From: Shewanella sp. VB17
Lineage (GTDB): Bacteria; Pseudomonadota; Gammaproteobacteria; Enterobacterales; Shewanellaceae
Length of the DNA stretch: 64,000 nucleotides
Assembly (NCBI RefSeq): GCF_013248905.1
Contig: NZ_JABRVS010000001.1
Location: forward strand, 4,650,001 to 4,714,000
Direction of reading: 5' to 3'
The translations under genes and the position numbers were made by a program. Position 1 is the stretch's first letter, and each line of letters starts with the position of its first letter. The notes beneath the pieces were generated by a model. The model was not told where the DNA came from. It ran no database searches and saw nothing but the letters and a program-made list of their open reading frames with translations. Shown here piece by piece: positions 45,137 through 54,771 of the stretch.

Positions 45137-46096
45137 ATGTTATTTAATATTTTTATGCTTATCGCCGGATTAGTCGCCTTAGTATGGAGCGCTGATAAAT
45201 TTGTTTATGGCGCTGCAGCTTTTGCCAGAAACTTAGGCCTTCCGCCTATGTTAATCGGATTAACCATTGTCGCTATGGGCAGTTCGGCACCGGAAATGTT
45301 CGTTGCAGCCACCGCTTCAATGGAAGGAATGACCGATACCGCCATTGGCAATGTCTTAGGATCTAATATTGCCAACATTACTCTCATTTTAGGCATTACC
45401 TCCTTACTTGGTGCCATCGCCGTGAGTTCACAAACCTTAATACGTGAAATCCCTCTGATGTTAATAGCCACAGGGATCGCAGGTTACTTCCTCCATGATG
45501 GCATACTGACACGCATAGAAGGATTTATCTTATTAGGTCTTTTCTTCATGCTAATGGGCTATTTAATCTGGCATGCTATCACCAATAAAAAACCTGATGT
45601 ACCGGTAGATGAAGCTAACGATGTCATCCCAAAAGATGTTCCAACATCGAGGGCGATAATATGGCTGGTGATAGGCATCATATTACTCCCTCTCTCAGCA
45701 GATTGGATGGTTCAAGGGGCTGTAGGGATAGCGAAAGCCTACCATTTATCAGACTTAGTCATCGGCTTAACCATTATCGCAATAGGCACCAGTCTTCCAG
45801 AGCTGGCTGCGTGCATTTCAGGTGTGTTGAAAAAAGAGGATGATCTGGCCATAGGTAATATTGTCGGCTCAAATTTATTCAATATTTTAGCTGTATTAGC
45901 AATCCCTGCTATCATCGCGCCTGGCGCTGTCGATACGGCTGCTAGTACTCGTGATTTTTACATGGTCATGGCAACCAGTAGTGCTCTTGCGGCATTTATC
46001 TTATTAAGTGGTCGAGCAAGATCTTTAAAACCCTGGCATGGTGTGATATTACTTGGTACTTTTGTCGCATATCAGTTAGTCCTATTTCAGATCTAA
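45137..46096 (+). CDS. yrbG: Calcium/sodium antiporter family protein YrbG
   Basis: CaCA-family inner-membrane antiporter, 319 residues from the ATG at 45137 (GGAAG 8 nt upstream; the frame is open 105 nt further up but without homology). The two alpha repeats are seen in IVAMGSSAPEMFVAATASMEGMTDTAIGNVLGSNIANI and IIAIGTSLPELAACISGVLKKEDDLAIGNIVGSNLFNI, with ten predicted helices. It heads the kds-lpt run as in E. coli. Confidence 0.93.
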   Translation: MLFNIFMLIAGLVALVWSADKFVYGAAAFARNLGLPPMLIGLTIVAMGSSAPEMFVAATASMEGMTDTAIGNVLGSNIANITLILGITSLLGAIAVSSQTLIREIPLMLIATGIAGYFLHDGILTRIEGFILLGLFFMLMGYLIWHAITNKKPDVPVDEANDVIPKDVPTSRAIIWLVIGIILLPLSADWMVQGAVGIAKAYHLSDLVIGLTIIAIGTSLPELAACISGVLKKEDDLAIGNIVGSNLFNILAVLAIPAIIAPGAVDTAASTRDFYMVMATSSALAAFILLSGRARSLKPWHGVILLGTFVAYQLVLFQI

Positions 46097-46179
46097 CTTA
46101 ATCGTATTTTATGGTATTAATAAACTCACAAACTTGGTTAAATTAATACATATTGCCTTGAGCAAATAGAGAGAGAAAA

Positions 46180-47157
46180 ATGATAGATGTAACCCAACTT
46201 CGGCAATGGGGCAGGAATGTTATCGACATCGAACGCAATGCCCTCGATAACCTATATCAATATGTCGATTCAATAGAGTTCACACAAGCCTGCCAATTAA
46301 TCCTTAATGGTACCGGTAAAGTGATAGTCATGGGCATGGGTAAATCAGGTCATATCGGTAATAAAATATCAGCAACATTAGCCAGTACTGGCACGCCCGC
46401 TTTTTTTGTTCACCCAGGTGAAGCAAGTCACGGTGATCTCGGAGTGTTAAGTGAAAACGATATTATTATGGTTATTTCTAACTCAGGTGAGGCAAGTGAG
46501 ATCTTAACCTTAATGCCTGTCATCAAGCGTATGGGTCTGCCTATCATTGCCTGTACGAGTAACCCTAATTCAAATATGGCTAAACTGTCTGCAGTTCACC
46601 TTTGCATTGAGGTGCCAGAAGAGGCTTGCCCTCTGGGCTTAGCACCAACTTCCAGTACCACAGCCACTTTAGTCATGGGTGATGCATTAGCCGTCGCGCT
46701 ACTACAAGCCAGAGGATTTACCAAAGATGATTTTGCTCTTTCACATCCAGGTGGTACGTTAGGGCGTAAATTATTGCTTAAAGTAAGCGATGTGATGCAT
46801 AAAGGTAAAGAATTACCTTTGGTCAGCCATGATACTTGCATTACTGATGCGCTTTATGAGATCTCTAAAAAGGGGTTAGGAATGACCGCGGTCGTCGATA
46901 ATGACCATAAATTAGTCGGTGTCTTTACCGATGGTGACCTAAGGCGAGTTATCGATAGCGAAGCCAATTTACGCACCACCTTAATTAGCGATGTGATGTC
47001 TCGAGACTGTGCTACTGTGTCTGCGAATATTTTAGCAGCAGCAGCACTCAACGTAATGGAAAATAAAGATATCAACGGTTTGATTGTCATTGATGAACAT
47101 CAACACCCGGTAGGCGCCTTGAACATGTTAGATATGGTGAAAGCTGGCGTTATCTAA
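46180..47157 (+). CDS. kdsD: D-arabinose 5-phosphate isomerase
   Basis: Converts ribulose 5-phosphate to arabinose 5-phosphate for Kdo synthesis. 325 residues: SIS domain (VIVMGMGKSGHIGNKISATLASTGTPAFFVHPGEASHGDLG, ISNSGEASEIL) then two CBS motifs (MHKGKELPLVSHDTCITDALYEIS and MSRDCATVSANILAAAALNVM). GAGAGA precedes the ATG. Upstream of kdsC. Confidence 0.97.
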   Translation: MIDVTQLRQWGRNVIDIERNALDNLYQYVDSIEFTQACQLILNGTGKVIVMGMGKSGHIGNKISATLASTGTPAFFVHPGEASHGDLGVLSENDIIMVISNSGEASEILTLMPVIKRMGLPIIACTSNPNSNMAKLSAVHLCIEVPEEACPLGLAPTSSTTATLVMGDALAVALLQARGFTKDDFALSHPGGTLGRKLLLKVSDVMHKGKELPLVSHDTCITDALYEISKKGLGMTAVVDNDHKLVGVFTDGDLRRVIDSEANLRTTLISDVMSRDCATVSANILAAAALNVMENKDINGLIVIDEHQHPVGALNMLDMVKAGVI

Positions 47158-47251
47158 TCAAAAGTTTAAGGGGATTTCCCCTTACATGGAGTCAGCTTAG
47201 ATAAAGATGAGCAGCTTCACTAATGCAAAGCGACAATGGAGATGATTAAAT

Positions 47252-47803
47252 ATGGCACATCAAGGCTTTTATGGTCCTATAGAGGATAATATTTGGATCA
47301 AAGCGAGCAAAATTAAACTGCTCATCTGCGATGTCGATGGCGTATTTTCAGATGGTTTAGTCTATATGAGTAACACTGGTGATGAGCTCAAAACATTTCA
47401 TACTCGTGATGGTTATGGCATTAGATCTTTGCTCACCAGTGGTATATCCGTCGCTATTATTACAGGAAGAAAGTCAAAAATAGTTGAAGAACGAATGAGT
47501 GCATTAGGTATTTCTCATATTTATCAAGGGATTGATGACAAACTAGTCCCCTATCAAGCACTATTATCACTTCACAATGTGACTCCTGAAGAAGTCGCTT
47601 ATATTGGAGATGACATGGTCGACTTACCGGTGATGAAACAAGTTGGATTATCAGTCTGTGTTGCTGATGGTCACCCTTATGTCAAACAAAATGTCGATTT
47701 TATTACTCATATTATAGGAGGTCATGGTGCATTACGTGAATTGACTGATCTCTTACTTCTGAGCCAAAATAAATTCGAAACTGCTCATGGGATGAGCATA
47801 TGA
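47252..47803 (+). CDS. kdsC: 3-deoxy-D-manno-octulosonate-8-phosphate phosphatase
   Basis: HAD-superfamily (cap-less, tetrameric) enzyme releasing Kdo from Kdo-8-phosphate. Motif I is LLICDVDGVFSDGLVY, motif II is AIITGRKS, and the metal-binding motif is IGDDMVDLPVM; 183 residues. GGAG precedes the ATG. Its stop overlaps lptC by 4 nt. Confidence 0.97.
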   Translation: MAHQGFYGPIEDNIWIKASKIKLLICDVDGVFSDGLVYMSNTGDELKTFHTRDGYGIRSLLTSGISVAIITGRKSKIVEERMSALGISHIYQGIDDKLVPYQALLSLHNVTPEEVAYIGDDMVDLPVMKQVGLSVCVADGHPYVKQNVDFITHIIGGHGALRELTDLLLLSQNKFETAHGMSI

Positions 47804-48363
47804 ATAGAGTGACTCTGGCCATTACCGTCTTTTTTGGCACCGCGCTATTGCTTTACTGGCAGGTACAGTTGAAACGAGGAAATACCGAGTTAACTCTTGA
47901 TGCGCAATCTCGACCAGATTACATTGTAGATAACATAAAAAGCGTTCAATATAATGAATTAGGTTTAGTCAGTAATCGACTCAGCGCCAAACATATGGAA
48001 CACTACGAAGATAATAATACCACCCTATTTACTGAACCAATATACCTGATTTACCCCGAGAAAGGCCAAGGCCAAGCTCAATGGCAAGTTCAGTCAGCTA
48101 AGGGCATAATGAATAAAAACTCAGGTAAAGTCATACTCGAGGATAATGTGATTATCAACGCCATAGATACTAAAGAACCAATACAGACTGTCACCACCAG
48201 CTATCTAGAGTTAGATCTCAATACGAGAATGATGGTATCAGATAGAAAAGTTTATATTACCGGTAGTGACTTTGTCATTGAAGGATTAGGTTTATATGGC
48301 GACCTCAATGCTGAAATTGTAACATTAACCAGTCAAGTTCATGGCACCTATGAACCACAGTGA
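47800..48363 (+). CDS. lptC: LPS export protein LptC
   Basis: 187-residue bitopic protein of the Lpt bridge, with one N-terminal transmembrane helix (VTLAITVFFGTALLLYW) and a periplasmic beta-jellyroll that accepts LPS from LptB2FG and passes it to LptA. DYIVDNIKSVQYNELGLVSNRLSAKHMEHYEDNNTTLFTEPIY is characteristic. ATGA overlap with kdsC. Confidence 0.93.
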   Translation: MNRVTLAITVFFGTALLLYWQVQLKRGNTELTLDAQSRPDYIVDNIKSVQYNELGLVSNRLSAKHMEHYEDNNTTLFTEPIYLIYPEKGQGQAQWQVQSAKGIMNKNSGKVILEDNVIINAIDTKEPIQTVTTSYLELDLNTRMMVSDRKVYITGSDFVIEGLGLYGDLNAEIVTLTSQVHGTYEPQ

Positions 48364-48433
48364 TGGCGATCATTTTGTCACCGTAAAACCGGACGACACA
48401 CGCATCATTAACATCGTCAAATTGAAGGGCTTT

Positions 48434-49003
48434 ATGAAAAAAAATATCAGTATAATAACAGCTTTACTCTGCTTTATCAGCACTCCTAATTTAGCAAAAG
48501 TCAATGATTTAACACAGGAAGTCAAAATATCTGCAGCAAGTCAGGAAGCAGATATAAAAAATAATCAAATTATATTTAATGGCCCAGTTGAAGTCACACA
48601 AGGCTCTGTCAAAATTAATGCTGATAAACTGCGGGCTTTCACTGAAGAAGGCACCAGCGGACGTATTTTAATCGCGAGCGGCAATCCGGCAACCTACTCA
48701 CAGATAATGGAAGACGGCAAACCTGCATCGGCAAATGCACAAGAAATCCGCTATGAGCTATCTAAGCGTACCCTAACTTTGAACGGTAATGCTACGCTCG
48801 AGCAAGATGGAAGTCAGGTCACAGGCGATCAGATCTTATATAATCTCGCCGAACAAAAACTCATCGCGAAAAGCACAGGCGATGAACGGGTGATCACCAT
48901 CATCCGACCTGAAAATTACCAACAAGAATCTAAACCTCAAACCAAACCTGAGCAGCCAATTGACCCCATTGACCCGGCATTAAACAGTCAGGAACAAGAA
49001 TGA
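48434..49003 (+). CDS. lptA: LPS transport periplasmic protein LptA
   Basis: 189 residues from the ATG at 48434 (AAGGG upstream; the open frame starting at 48341 overlaps lptC and lacks a signal sequence). Signal peptide ending PNLAK, then the OstA fold (VKISAASQEADIKNNQIIFNGPVEVTQGSVKINADKLRAF). Its polymer bridges the periplasm between LptC and LptD. Polar Pro/Gln-rich tail. Stop overlaps lptB by 4 nt. Confidence 0.94.
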   Translation: MKKNISIITALLCFISTPNLAKVNDLTQEVKISAASQEADIKNNQIIFNGPVEVTQGSVKINADKLRAFTEEGTSGRILIASGNPATYSQIMEDGKPASANAQEIRYELSKRTLTLNGNATLEQDGSQVTGDQILYNLAEQKLIAKSTGDERVITIIRPENYQQESKPQTKPEQPIDPIDPALNSQEQE

Positions 49004-49731
49004 AAGATTTGACATTAAAAGCAATCAATCTTGCTAAAAGTTATAAAAATAGAGCCGTAGTACAAGATGTGAGTTTACGTGTTAAAACAGGTCAGATTGT
49101 CGGGCTATTAGGCCCAAATGGCGCCGGGAAAACAACCACTTTTTATATGGTCGTAGGACTGGTGCAAAGTGATAAAGGCCGGATATTCATTAATGATGAT
49201 GATCTCACTTTAGATCCTATCCATCTTCGCGCCCGCAAAGGCATAGGTTATCTACCGCAAGAGGCCAGTATTTTTAGAAAACTGTCTGTTCGAGACAATA
49301 TTATGGCCGTATTACAAACTCGAAAAGAACTTAATCGTAATGAACGTGAAGTGCAATTAGAGCACCTTCTTGAAGAGTTTCACATTACCCATATTCGCGA
49401 TAGCCAAGGCATGACACTCTCTGGTGGTGAAAGAAGACGAGTAGAAATCGCGAGAGCATTAGCAGCCAATCCAAAGTTTATTTTACTTGATGAGCCTTTT
49501 GCAGGTGTCGATCCTATTTCTGTTATTGATATAAAAAAAATTATTTTACAACTCAAGAGTCGCGGTTTAGGGGTACTCATTACAGATCACAACGTACGAG
49601 AAACATTAGACGTTTGTGAACATGCATACATTGTCAGTCACGGAAATTTAATTGCCGAAGGAACGCCTGCTGAAATCTTAGACAATCAACAAGTTCGAGC
49701 AGTGTACTTAGGTGAGCAATTCAAGCTATAG
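49000..49731 (+). CDS. lptB: LPS export ABC transporter ATPase LptB
   Basis: 243-residue ATPase powering LPS extraction with LptFG. Walker A GPNGAGKTTTFYMVVGLV, signature MTLSGGERRRVEIARAL, Walker B FILLDEPFAGVDPI, H-loop ITDHNVRETL. Located between lptA and rpoN, the usual proteobacterial order. Confidence 0.98.
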   Translation: MKDLTLKAINLAKSYKNRAVVQDVSLRVKTGQIVGLLGPNGAGKTTTFYMVVGLVQSDKGRIFINDDDLTLDPIHLRARKGIGYLPQEASIFRKLSVRDNIMAVLQTRKELNRNEREVQLEHLLEEFHITHIRDSQGMTLSGGERRRVEIARALAANPKFILLDEPFAGVDPISVIDIKKIILQLKSRGLGVLITDHNVRETLDVCEHAYIVSHGNLIAEGTPAEILDNQQVRAVYLGEQFKL

Positions 49732-49878
49732 TTAATCAAAGGAGAGATTTACGCTAATAAATACGTATCAAATAACATCATGAGTGATACTAATGCAGTG
49801 TATTTAGGGAGATGAACTCCACACATAACTCCAGCAGGCTTTCTCATTTTATCAGTACCAAGAAGGGAATAGCAGTAC

Positions 49879-51345
49879 ATGAAAGCGTCACTCCAGCTAA
49901 AAATGGGTCAACAGTTAACCATGACTCCTCAGCTACAACAGGCTATTCGTCTCTTGCAGCTGTCGTCACTGGAACTACAACAAGAGATCCAGCAAGCATT
50001 AGATTCAAATCCGCTACTTGAGTTGGATGAAGAACAAGCCAATGTAAAAAACGACAATGAATCAGATTTAAACAACACTGCCGATACTGACACTGAAGCT
50101 GAAAAAGATAACTCCACGCTTGACACGTCCGATGCCCTCACTCAGGATTCTATGCCTGAAGACCTGCCTATGGACACAACCTGGGATGAGGTTTACACCG
50201 CCAGCCAAAACTCCAGTTCAGGGGCCATGCGTAATGATGACCTTCCTTTTCAAGGCGAAACCAGTGAAGGGTTATATGAGCATCTTGAGTGGCAAAAAAA
50301 TTTAACCCCTTTTTCTGATAATGACTTGGCTATTGCTACTGCCATTATCGATGCGATTGATGAACGTGGTTACCTCACACAAAGTACTGACGATATATTA
50401 GAAGCGATGGGTGATCCTGACATAGAGCTTGATGAGATTGAAGCCGTGCTTAAGCGTGTGCAACATTTTGATCCTATTGGCGTCGCAGCTCGCGATCTCA
50501 GTGAATGTCTATTTATCCAGCTCGCTCAGTATGCTGATACGACTCCTCATATAGACAATGCTAGGTTACTGATTAAGGAATATTTAGATCTCATCGCAGG
50601 TCGAGACTTCCGCCTCTTAATGCGAAAAACAAAATTAAAAGAAGATGATTTAAGACAAGCAATAGCGTTGATCCAAACACTAACACCGCGCCCTGGGCTT
50701 GCCATTACACGAAGCCGTGATGAGTATGTTATCCCCGATGTCACTGTTACGAAGAAGAAAGGTCGCTGGGTCGTCGAGCTAAACCCAGATCACATGCCAA
50801 AAATAAATGTTAATCAACATTATGCTTCCATGGCTCGCAGTACTAAGAGTCAAGTCGATAGTCAATTTATCCGTGGACACTTACAAGAAGCCAAGTGGTT
50901 TATCAAAAGTATAGAAAGTCGAAATGAGACTCTTCTTAAAGTCTCTAACTGTATTGTTAAGTTCCAACAAGGCTTCTTTGAATACGGTGAAGAAGCGATG
51001 AAACCTATGGTGTTAAATGACATAGCTGAAGAAGTCGAAATGCATGAATCGACTATATCTCGTGTCACAACGCAAAAATATATGCACACTCCTAAAGGCA
51101 TATTTGAGCTAAAATATTTCTTCTCAAGCCACGTGGGGACTGATGATGGTGGCGAATGTTCATCAACCGCGATTCGCGCCTTTATTAAAAAGCTAGTTGC
51201 AGCAGAAAATCAGCAAAAGCCATTAAGTGATAGTAAAATGGTACTATTATTAGCTGATCAAGGTATCAAGGTAGCGAGACGAACCATCGCCAAGTATCGA
51301 GAAGCGATGCTAATCCCGCCATCAAATCAAAGAAAGAGTTTATAG
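49879..51345 (+). CDS. rpoN: RNA polymerase sigma-54 factor
   Basis: 488 residues. Region I (MKASLQLKMGQQLTMTPQLQQAIRLLQLSSLELQQEIQ) binds activators, an acidic region II follows (about 50-110), then the core-binding region and the C-terminal RpoN box seen in KVARRTIAKYREAMLIP. It transcribes -24/-12 promoters, of which the NO-reductase promoter at 18.8 kb is one candidate. Followed by hpf and the nitrogen-PTS genes, the standard arrangement. Confidence 0.98.
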   Translation: MKASLQLKMGQQLTMTPQLQQAIRLLQLSSLELQQEIQQALDSNPLLELDEEQANVKNDNESDLNNTADTDTEAEKDNSTLDTSDALTQDSMPEDLPMDTTWDEVYTASQNSSSGAMRNDDLPFQGETSEGLYEHLEWQKNLTPFSDNDLAIATAIIDAIDERGYLTQSTDDILEAMGDPDIELDEIEAVLKRVQHFDPIGVAARDLSECLFIQLAQYADTTPHIDNARLLIKEYLDLIAGRDFRLLMRKTKLKEDDLRQAIALIQTLTPRPGLAITRSRDEYVIPDVTVTKKKGRWVVELNPDHMPKINVNQHYASMARSTKSQVDSQFIRGHLQEAKWFIKSIESRNETLLKVSNCIVKFQQGFFEYGEEAMKPMVLNDIAEEVEMHESTISRVTTQKYMHTPKGIFELKYFFSSHVGTDDGGECSSTAIRAFIKKLVAAENQQKPLSDSKMVLLLADQGIKVARRTIAKYREAMLIPPSNQRKSL

Positions 51346-51460
51346 AGAATTAACATATTGAGGTTAATCATTTAGGCATATTATTTAATGCATAAATAGC
51401 AATATTCACCTCAAGGTAACGAGCACATTTTAACATAATCGAAACTGGAGGAGTATTTCT

Positions 51461-51748
51461 ATGCAAATAAACGTCACTGGGCATCACATTGAAATTACTA
51501 AATCATTACGTCAATATATTGAAGAAAAATTTTCAAAGCTTGAACGACATTTCGATCAGATCAATAATGTGCACGTTATTTTAAATGTTCAGAAAATGCA
51601 GCAGAAAGCAGAGGCTAAACTCCACCTTGCTGGTGGTGAAGTTTTTGCAACCTCAGAACACACTGACATGTATACTGCAATCGACTCCCTGATAGATAAG
51701 CTCGACCGTCAGGTTATTAAACACAAAGAGAAGCAAATAAAACATTAA
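51461..51748 (+). CDS. hpf: Ribosome hibernation promoting factor
   Basis: 95-residue short HPF that binds the 30S decoding region and promotes 100S dimers in stationary phase. MQINVTGHHIEITKSLRQYIEEKFSKLERHFDQI and HTDMYTAIDSLIDKLDRQVIKHKEK are typical. Strong GGAGGAG 8 nt before the ATG. Two nucleotides separate it from ptsN. Confidence 0.96.
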   Translation: MQINVTGHHIEITKSLRQYIEEKFSKLERHFDQINNVHVILNVQKMQQKAEAKLHLAGGEVFATSEHTDMYTAIDSLIDKLDRQVIKHKEKQIKH

Positions 51749-51750
51749 CC

Positions 51751-52194
51751 ATGGAATTAAGTACCATCCTGCAGCCGGAGTGCACAACTTGCGCCACTCC
51801 GGGCAGTAAGAAAAAAGTACTGGAACTCATCAGCGATCTTATTGCTGCCCAGTACCCTAGCCTTTCCTCTCAAGAGATTTTTGAAAGTCTTTTAACGAGA
51901 GAGAAAATGGGCAGCACAGGTATAGGTAATGGTATAGCGATTCCACATGGAAGGTTAACCAATATTAGTCACCCCGTTGCAGTATTTATTAAATGCGAGG
52001 AGCCAATCCCTTTTGATTCAATTGATAATCAGCCGGTAGATATATTATTTGCACTACTAGTGCCTGCTGATCAATGTGAACAGCACTTAAGCACCTTGTC
52101 TGCTATGGCGCAGAAACTGAACGATAAAGTAATTTTAAAACAATTACGAAAAACACAAGATGGATCAGAACTTTATCAGGTGATAACACAATGA
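51751..52194 (+). CDS. ptsN: Nitrogen-PTS enzyme IIA (EIIA-Ntr)
   Basis: 147-residue regulatory phosphoprotein. The phosphorylated His lies in IGNGIAIPHGRLTNISHPVAVF. It receives phosphate from NPr (encoded three genes on) and controls potassium and stress functions rather than sugar uptake. Its end overlaps rapZ by 4 nt. Confidence 0.96.
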   Translation: MELSTILQPECTTCATPGSKKKVLELISDLIAAQYPSLSSQEIFESLLTREKMGSTGIGNGIAIPHGRLTNISHPVAVFIKCEEPIPFDSIDNQPVDILFALLVPADQCEQHLSTLSAMAQKLNDKVILKQLRKTQDGSELYQVITQ

Positions 52195-53033
52195 AACTGG
52201 TTATGGTATCCGGCCGTTCCGGATCGGGTAAATCTGTTGTCCTTAGGGTATTGGAGGATCTAGGCTACTACTGTGTCGACAATCTTCCTCTAACATTGAT
52301 GGACAAGTTACTTGAACAGCTCAAAGGAAGCACTGAGCTTGTCGCTATTAGCGTAGATGTTCGTAATATACACGAGACTGAATTAAAGACACAACTTTCA
52401 AAGTTACCTGAGGGCACTGAACTGTTAAGTTTTTTTCTCAATTCTAGAGATGATATTCTGCTTAAACGTTACAGTGAAACTCGTCGCCTCCACCCGCTAT
52501 CGAGAAGTAAAACATCACTAAAGGAGGCCATAGATCAAGAACGAGTATTATTGGAGCCCGTCTCTAAACTGGTTGATCATTATATCGATACCTCAAATCT
52601 CAATATTTATGATCTGAATAATAAAATAAGAGAAATTTTATTAGGTTACGTAGATAAAGAGTTGGTGATCAACTTTGAATCTTTTGGATTTAAATATGGC
52701 ATGCCAGTAGAAGCGGATTTCATGTTTGATGTCCGATTTTTACCGAATCCACATTGGGAACCCGATCTCAGACCAATGACGGGACTCGATGAACCTGTGC
52801 AGCTTTTCTTAAGTCAACAACCGACAGTGAATAAGTTTATTTGGCAGATTGAAAACCTGCTGGAAACCTGGCTGCCACACCTAGAACGCAACAACCGTAG
52901 CTATCTCACGATTGCCATTGGATGTACCGGCGGTCAACATAGATCTGTCTATGTCACTGATCAGCTAGCTAAACTCTTTAGTAATAGTAAACATACAGTC
53001 CAAGCCCGCCACCGTGAATTAAGCAATGACTAA
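52191..53033 (+). CDS. rapZ: RNase adapter protein RapZ
   Basis: 280 residues. Walker A VSGRSGSGKSVVLRVLEDLGYYCVDNLP, a Walker B-like motif, and the C-terminal domain with IAIGCTGGQHRSVYVTDQLA. In E. coli it senses glucosamine-6-phosphate and guides RNase E to the GlmZ sRNA. Overlaps ptsN (4 nt) and npr (8 nt), so the cluster is translationally coupled. Confidence 0.97.
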   Translation: MKLVMVSGRSGSGKSVVLRVLEDLGYYCVDNLPLTLMDKLLEQLKGSTELVAISVDVRNIHETELKTQLSKLPEGTELLSFFLNSRDDILLKRYSETRRLHPLSRSKTSLKEAIDQERVLLEPVSKLVDHYIDTSNLNIYDLNNKIREILLGYVDKELVINFESFGFKYGMPVEADFMFDVRFLPNPHWEPDLRPMTGLDEPVQLFLSQQPTVNKFIWQIENLLETWLPHLERNNRSYLTIAIGCTGGQHRSVYVTDQLAKLFSNSKHTVQARHRELSND

Positions 53034-53301
53034 ACTAGAGCGTCAAGTCACAATATGCAACAAATTAGGGCTTCATGCCCGTGCGGCGACTAAACTTGCC
53101 ATACTGGCATCAGAATTTGATGCCCAAGTAACCATAATACAAGGTGATAAAAAAGCCTCCGCAGCAAGTGTATTGGGCTTATTAATGTTAGAAACAGGCA
53201 TAGGTAAAACCATCACCCTAATCGGAGAAGGTCGAGATGCCAATGCAGCACTCGATGCTATATGTGCTCTGGTTGATGCCAAATTTGATGAAGCCAGCTA
53301 A
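53026..53301 (+). CDS. npr: Phosphocarrier protein NPr
   Basis: 91-residue HPr homologue of the nitrogen PTS. The active-site His is in NKLGLHARAATKLAILAS and the Ser-region in KKASAASVLGLLMLETGIG. It passes phosphate from EI-Ntr to EIIA-Ntr (ptsN). Final gene of the rpoN-hpf-ptsN-rapZ-npr run. Confidence 0.95.
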   Translation: MTKLERQVTICNKLGLHARAATKLAILASEFDAQVTIIQGDKKASAASVLGLLMLETGIGKTITLIGEGRDANAALDAICALVDAKFDEAS

Positions 53302-53352
53302 ATAGCAGCGGTACTTTTACTGCCCAAACAGACAGCTCTAGGGCCTATTATT

Positions 53353-54717
53353 ATGCCAATTGAAATATTAAACAATGAGCTCACGGATCACCGACTAAAC
53401 CAACTCACTAAAGCACTAAGCAGCGGTATGTTTGTCCACGTCAGAAATATGCTCCATGCCATGGCAACCTCTGACATTGCTTTTATTCTGGAATCATCAC
53501 CACCTAAAACACGCCAGGTTTTATGGCAACTTATCGACCCAGAGCAAACGGGTGAAGTGCTCGATGAACTTGGTGAAGATCTCAAAGATAACTTGATCAA
53601 ACAGATGAGCCCTGAGCGTCTTGCAAAAGCAACCGAGGGGATGGACACAGACGATCTCGCCTATATTTTACGTAGTCTACCCGACAGTATATTCAATCAA
53701 GTACTTCACTCAATGAGTAGCCAAGATAGGGATAGAGTAGAGCAAGCACTTTCTTATCCCGAAGATACTGCTGGCAGCATCATGAATACCGACACTGTCA
53801 CACTTAGGCCCGATGTTAATATCGATGTGATCTTACGGTACTTAAGGATCAGGGGAGAACTTCCTGACGCCACAGACACCTTATATGTGGTCGATAAGCA
53901 AGACAGGTTACTAGGCGGAGTTAAGCTATCGGCCCTGCTAACCTGCGATCCAAATTCATCAATAAAAGACGTTATGGATGCCAAACACGAAGCAATTCAT
54001 GTTGATATGTCAGATACTGAAGTCGCACAACTCTTTGAACGCCATGATTGGATATCAGCCCCAATTATTGATTATAATAACAAGCTATTAGGTCGTATAA
54101 CCATAGATGATGTCGTTGATGTTATAAGAGAAGATGCTGAACATTCAATGATGGGCATGGCAGGTATGGATGATGATGCGGACACTTTCGGTCCGGTACT
54201 AAAAAGTACATTTCAACGCTCACTGTGGCTTACCATTAATCTATTTGCCGCGCTCTTGGCTGCCTCTGTGAGTAATATATTTGAAGCTACTTTAGAGCAA
54301 TTTGCTACCATTGCAGTATTAATGACCATAGTGCCAAGTATGGGCGGTGTGGCTGGCAACCAAACTTTAGCACTCGTCATACGCGGAATTGCCTTAGGAC
54401 AAATAGGCCCAAGTAACTCGCGATGGTTGATTGGTAAAGAACTTGCTATCGGTTTCCTTAATGGCCTTCTCTGGTCAGTATTTGTCTTTATTGCTATTTG
54501 GGTGTGGAAAGAAGATCTAGCCTTAGGTGCACTTATTGGCGGTGCCATGTTAATCAATATGACCATAGCAGGCTTTGCAGGTGCATGTATTCCTTTACTG
54601 CTTAAGAAAATGAATATAGATCCTGCACTTGCTGGTGGCATGGCACTCACCACCGTCACCGATGTCATTGGTCTATTTGCCTTTCTAGGATTAGCTACAC
54701 TTTTTTTGCTTCATTAA
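53353..54717 (+). CDS. mgtE: Magnesium transporter MgtE
   Basis: 454-residue Mg2+ channel: N-terminal superhelical domain (about 1-125), paired CBS domains (about 130-255, EDTAGSIMNTDTVTLRPDVNID onwards), plug helix and five transmembrane helices with MTIVPSMGGVAGNQTLALVIRGIALGQ, the family pore motif. Channel gating by intracellular Mg2+ is known in the family. 51 nt after npr; a terminator follows. Confidence 0.95.
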   Translation: MPIEILNNELTDHRLNQLTKALSSGMFVHVRNMLHAMATSDIAFILESSPPKTRQVLWQLIDPEQTGEVLDELGEDLKDNLIKQMSPERLAKATEGMDTDDLAYILRSLPDSIFNQVLHSMSSQDRDRVEQALSYPEDTAGSIMNTDTVTLRPDVNIDVILRYLRIRGELPDATDTLYVVDKQDRLLGGVKLSALLTCDPNSSIKDVMDAKHEAIHVDMSDTEVAQLFERHDWISAPIIDYNNKLLGRITIDDVVDVIREDAEHSMMGMAGMDDDADTFGPVLKSTFQRSLWLTINLFAALLAASVSNIFEATLEQFATIAVLMTIVPSMGGVAGNQTLALVIRGIALGQIGPSNSRWLIGKELAIGFLNGLLWSVFVFIAIWVWKEDLALGALIGGAMLINMTIAGFAGACIPLLLKKMNIDPALAGGMALTTVTDVIGLFAFLGLATLFLLH

Positions 54718-54723
54718 AGAGTT

Positions 54724-54751
54724 AAAAAAGCTATCATCAGACAGCTTTTTT
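54724..54751. terminator. Bidirectional terminator between mgtE and the OmpA-like gene
   Basis: AAAAAAGCT (54724-54732) and AGCTTTTTT (54743-54751) pair around a 10-nt loop, with a T-run on both strands, 7 nt after the mgtE stop. Confidence 0.8.
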
Positions 54752-54771
54752 AACGCAGAAAAACATAACGC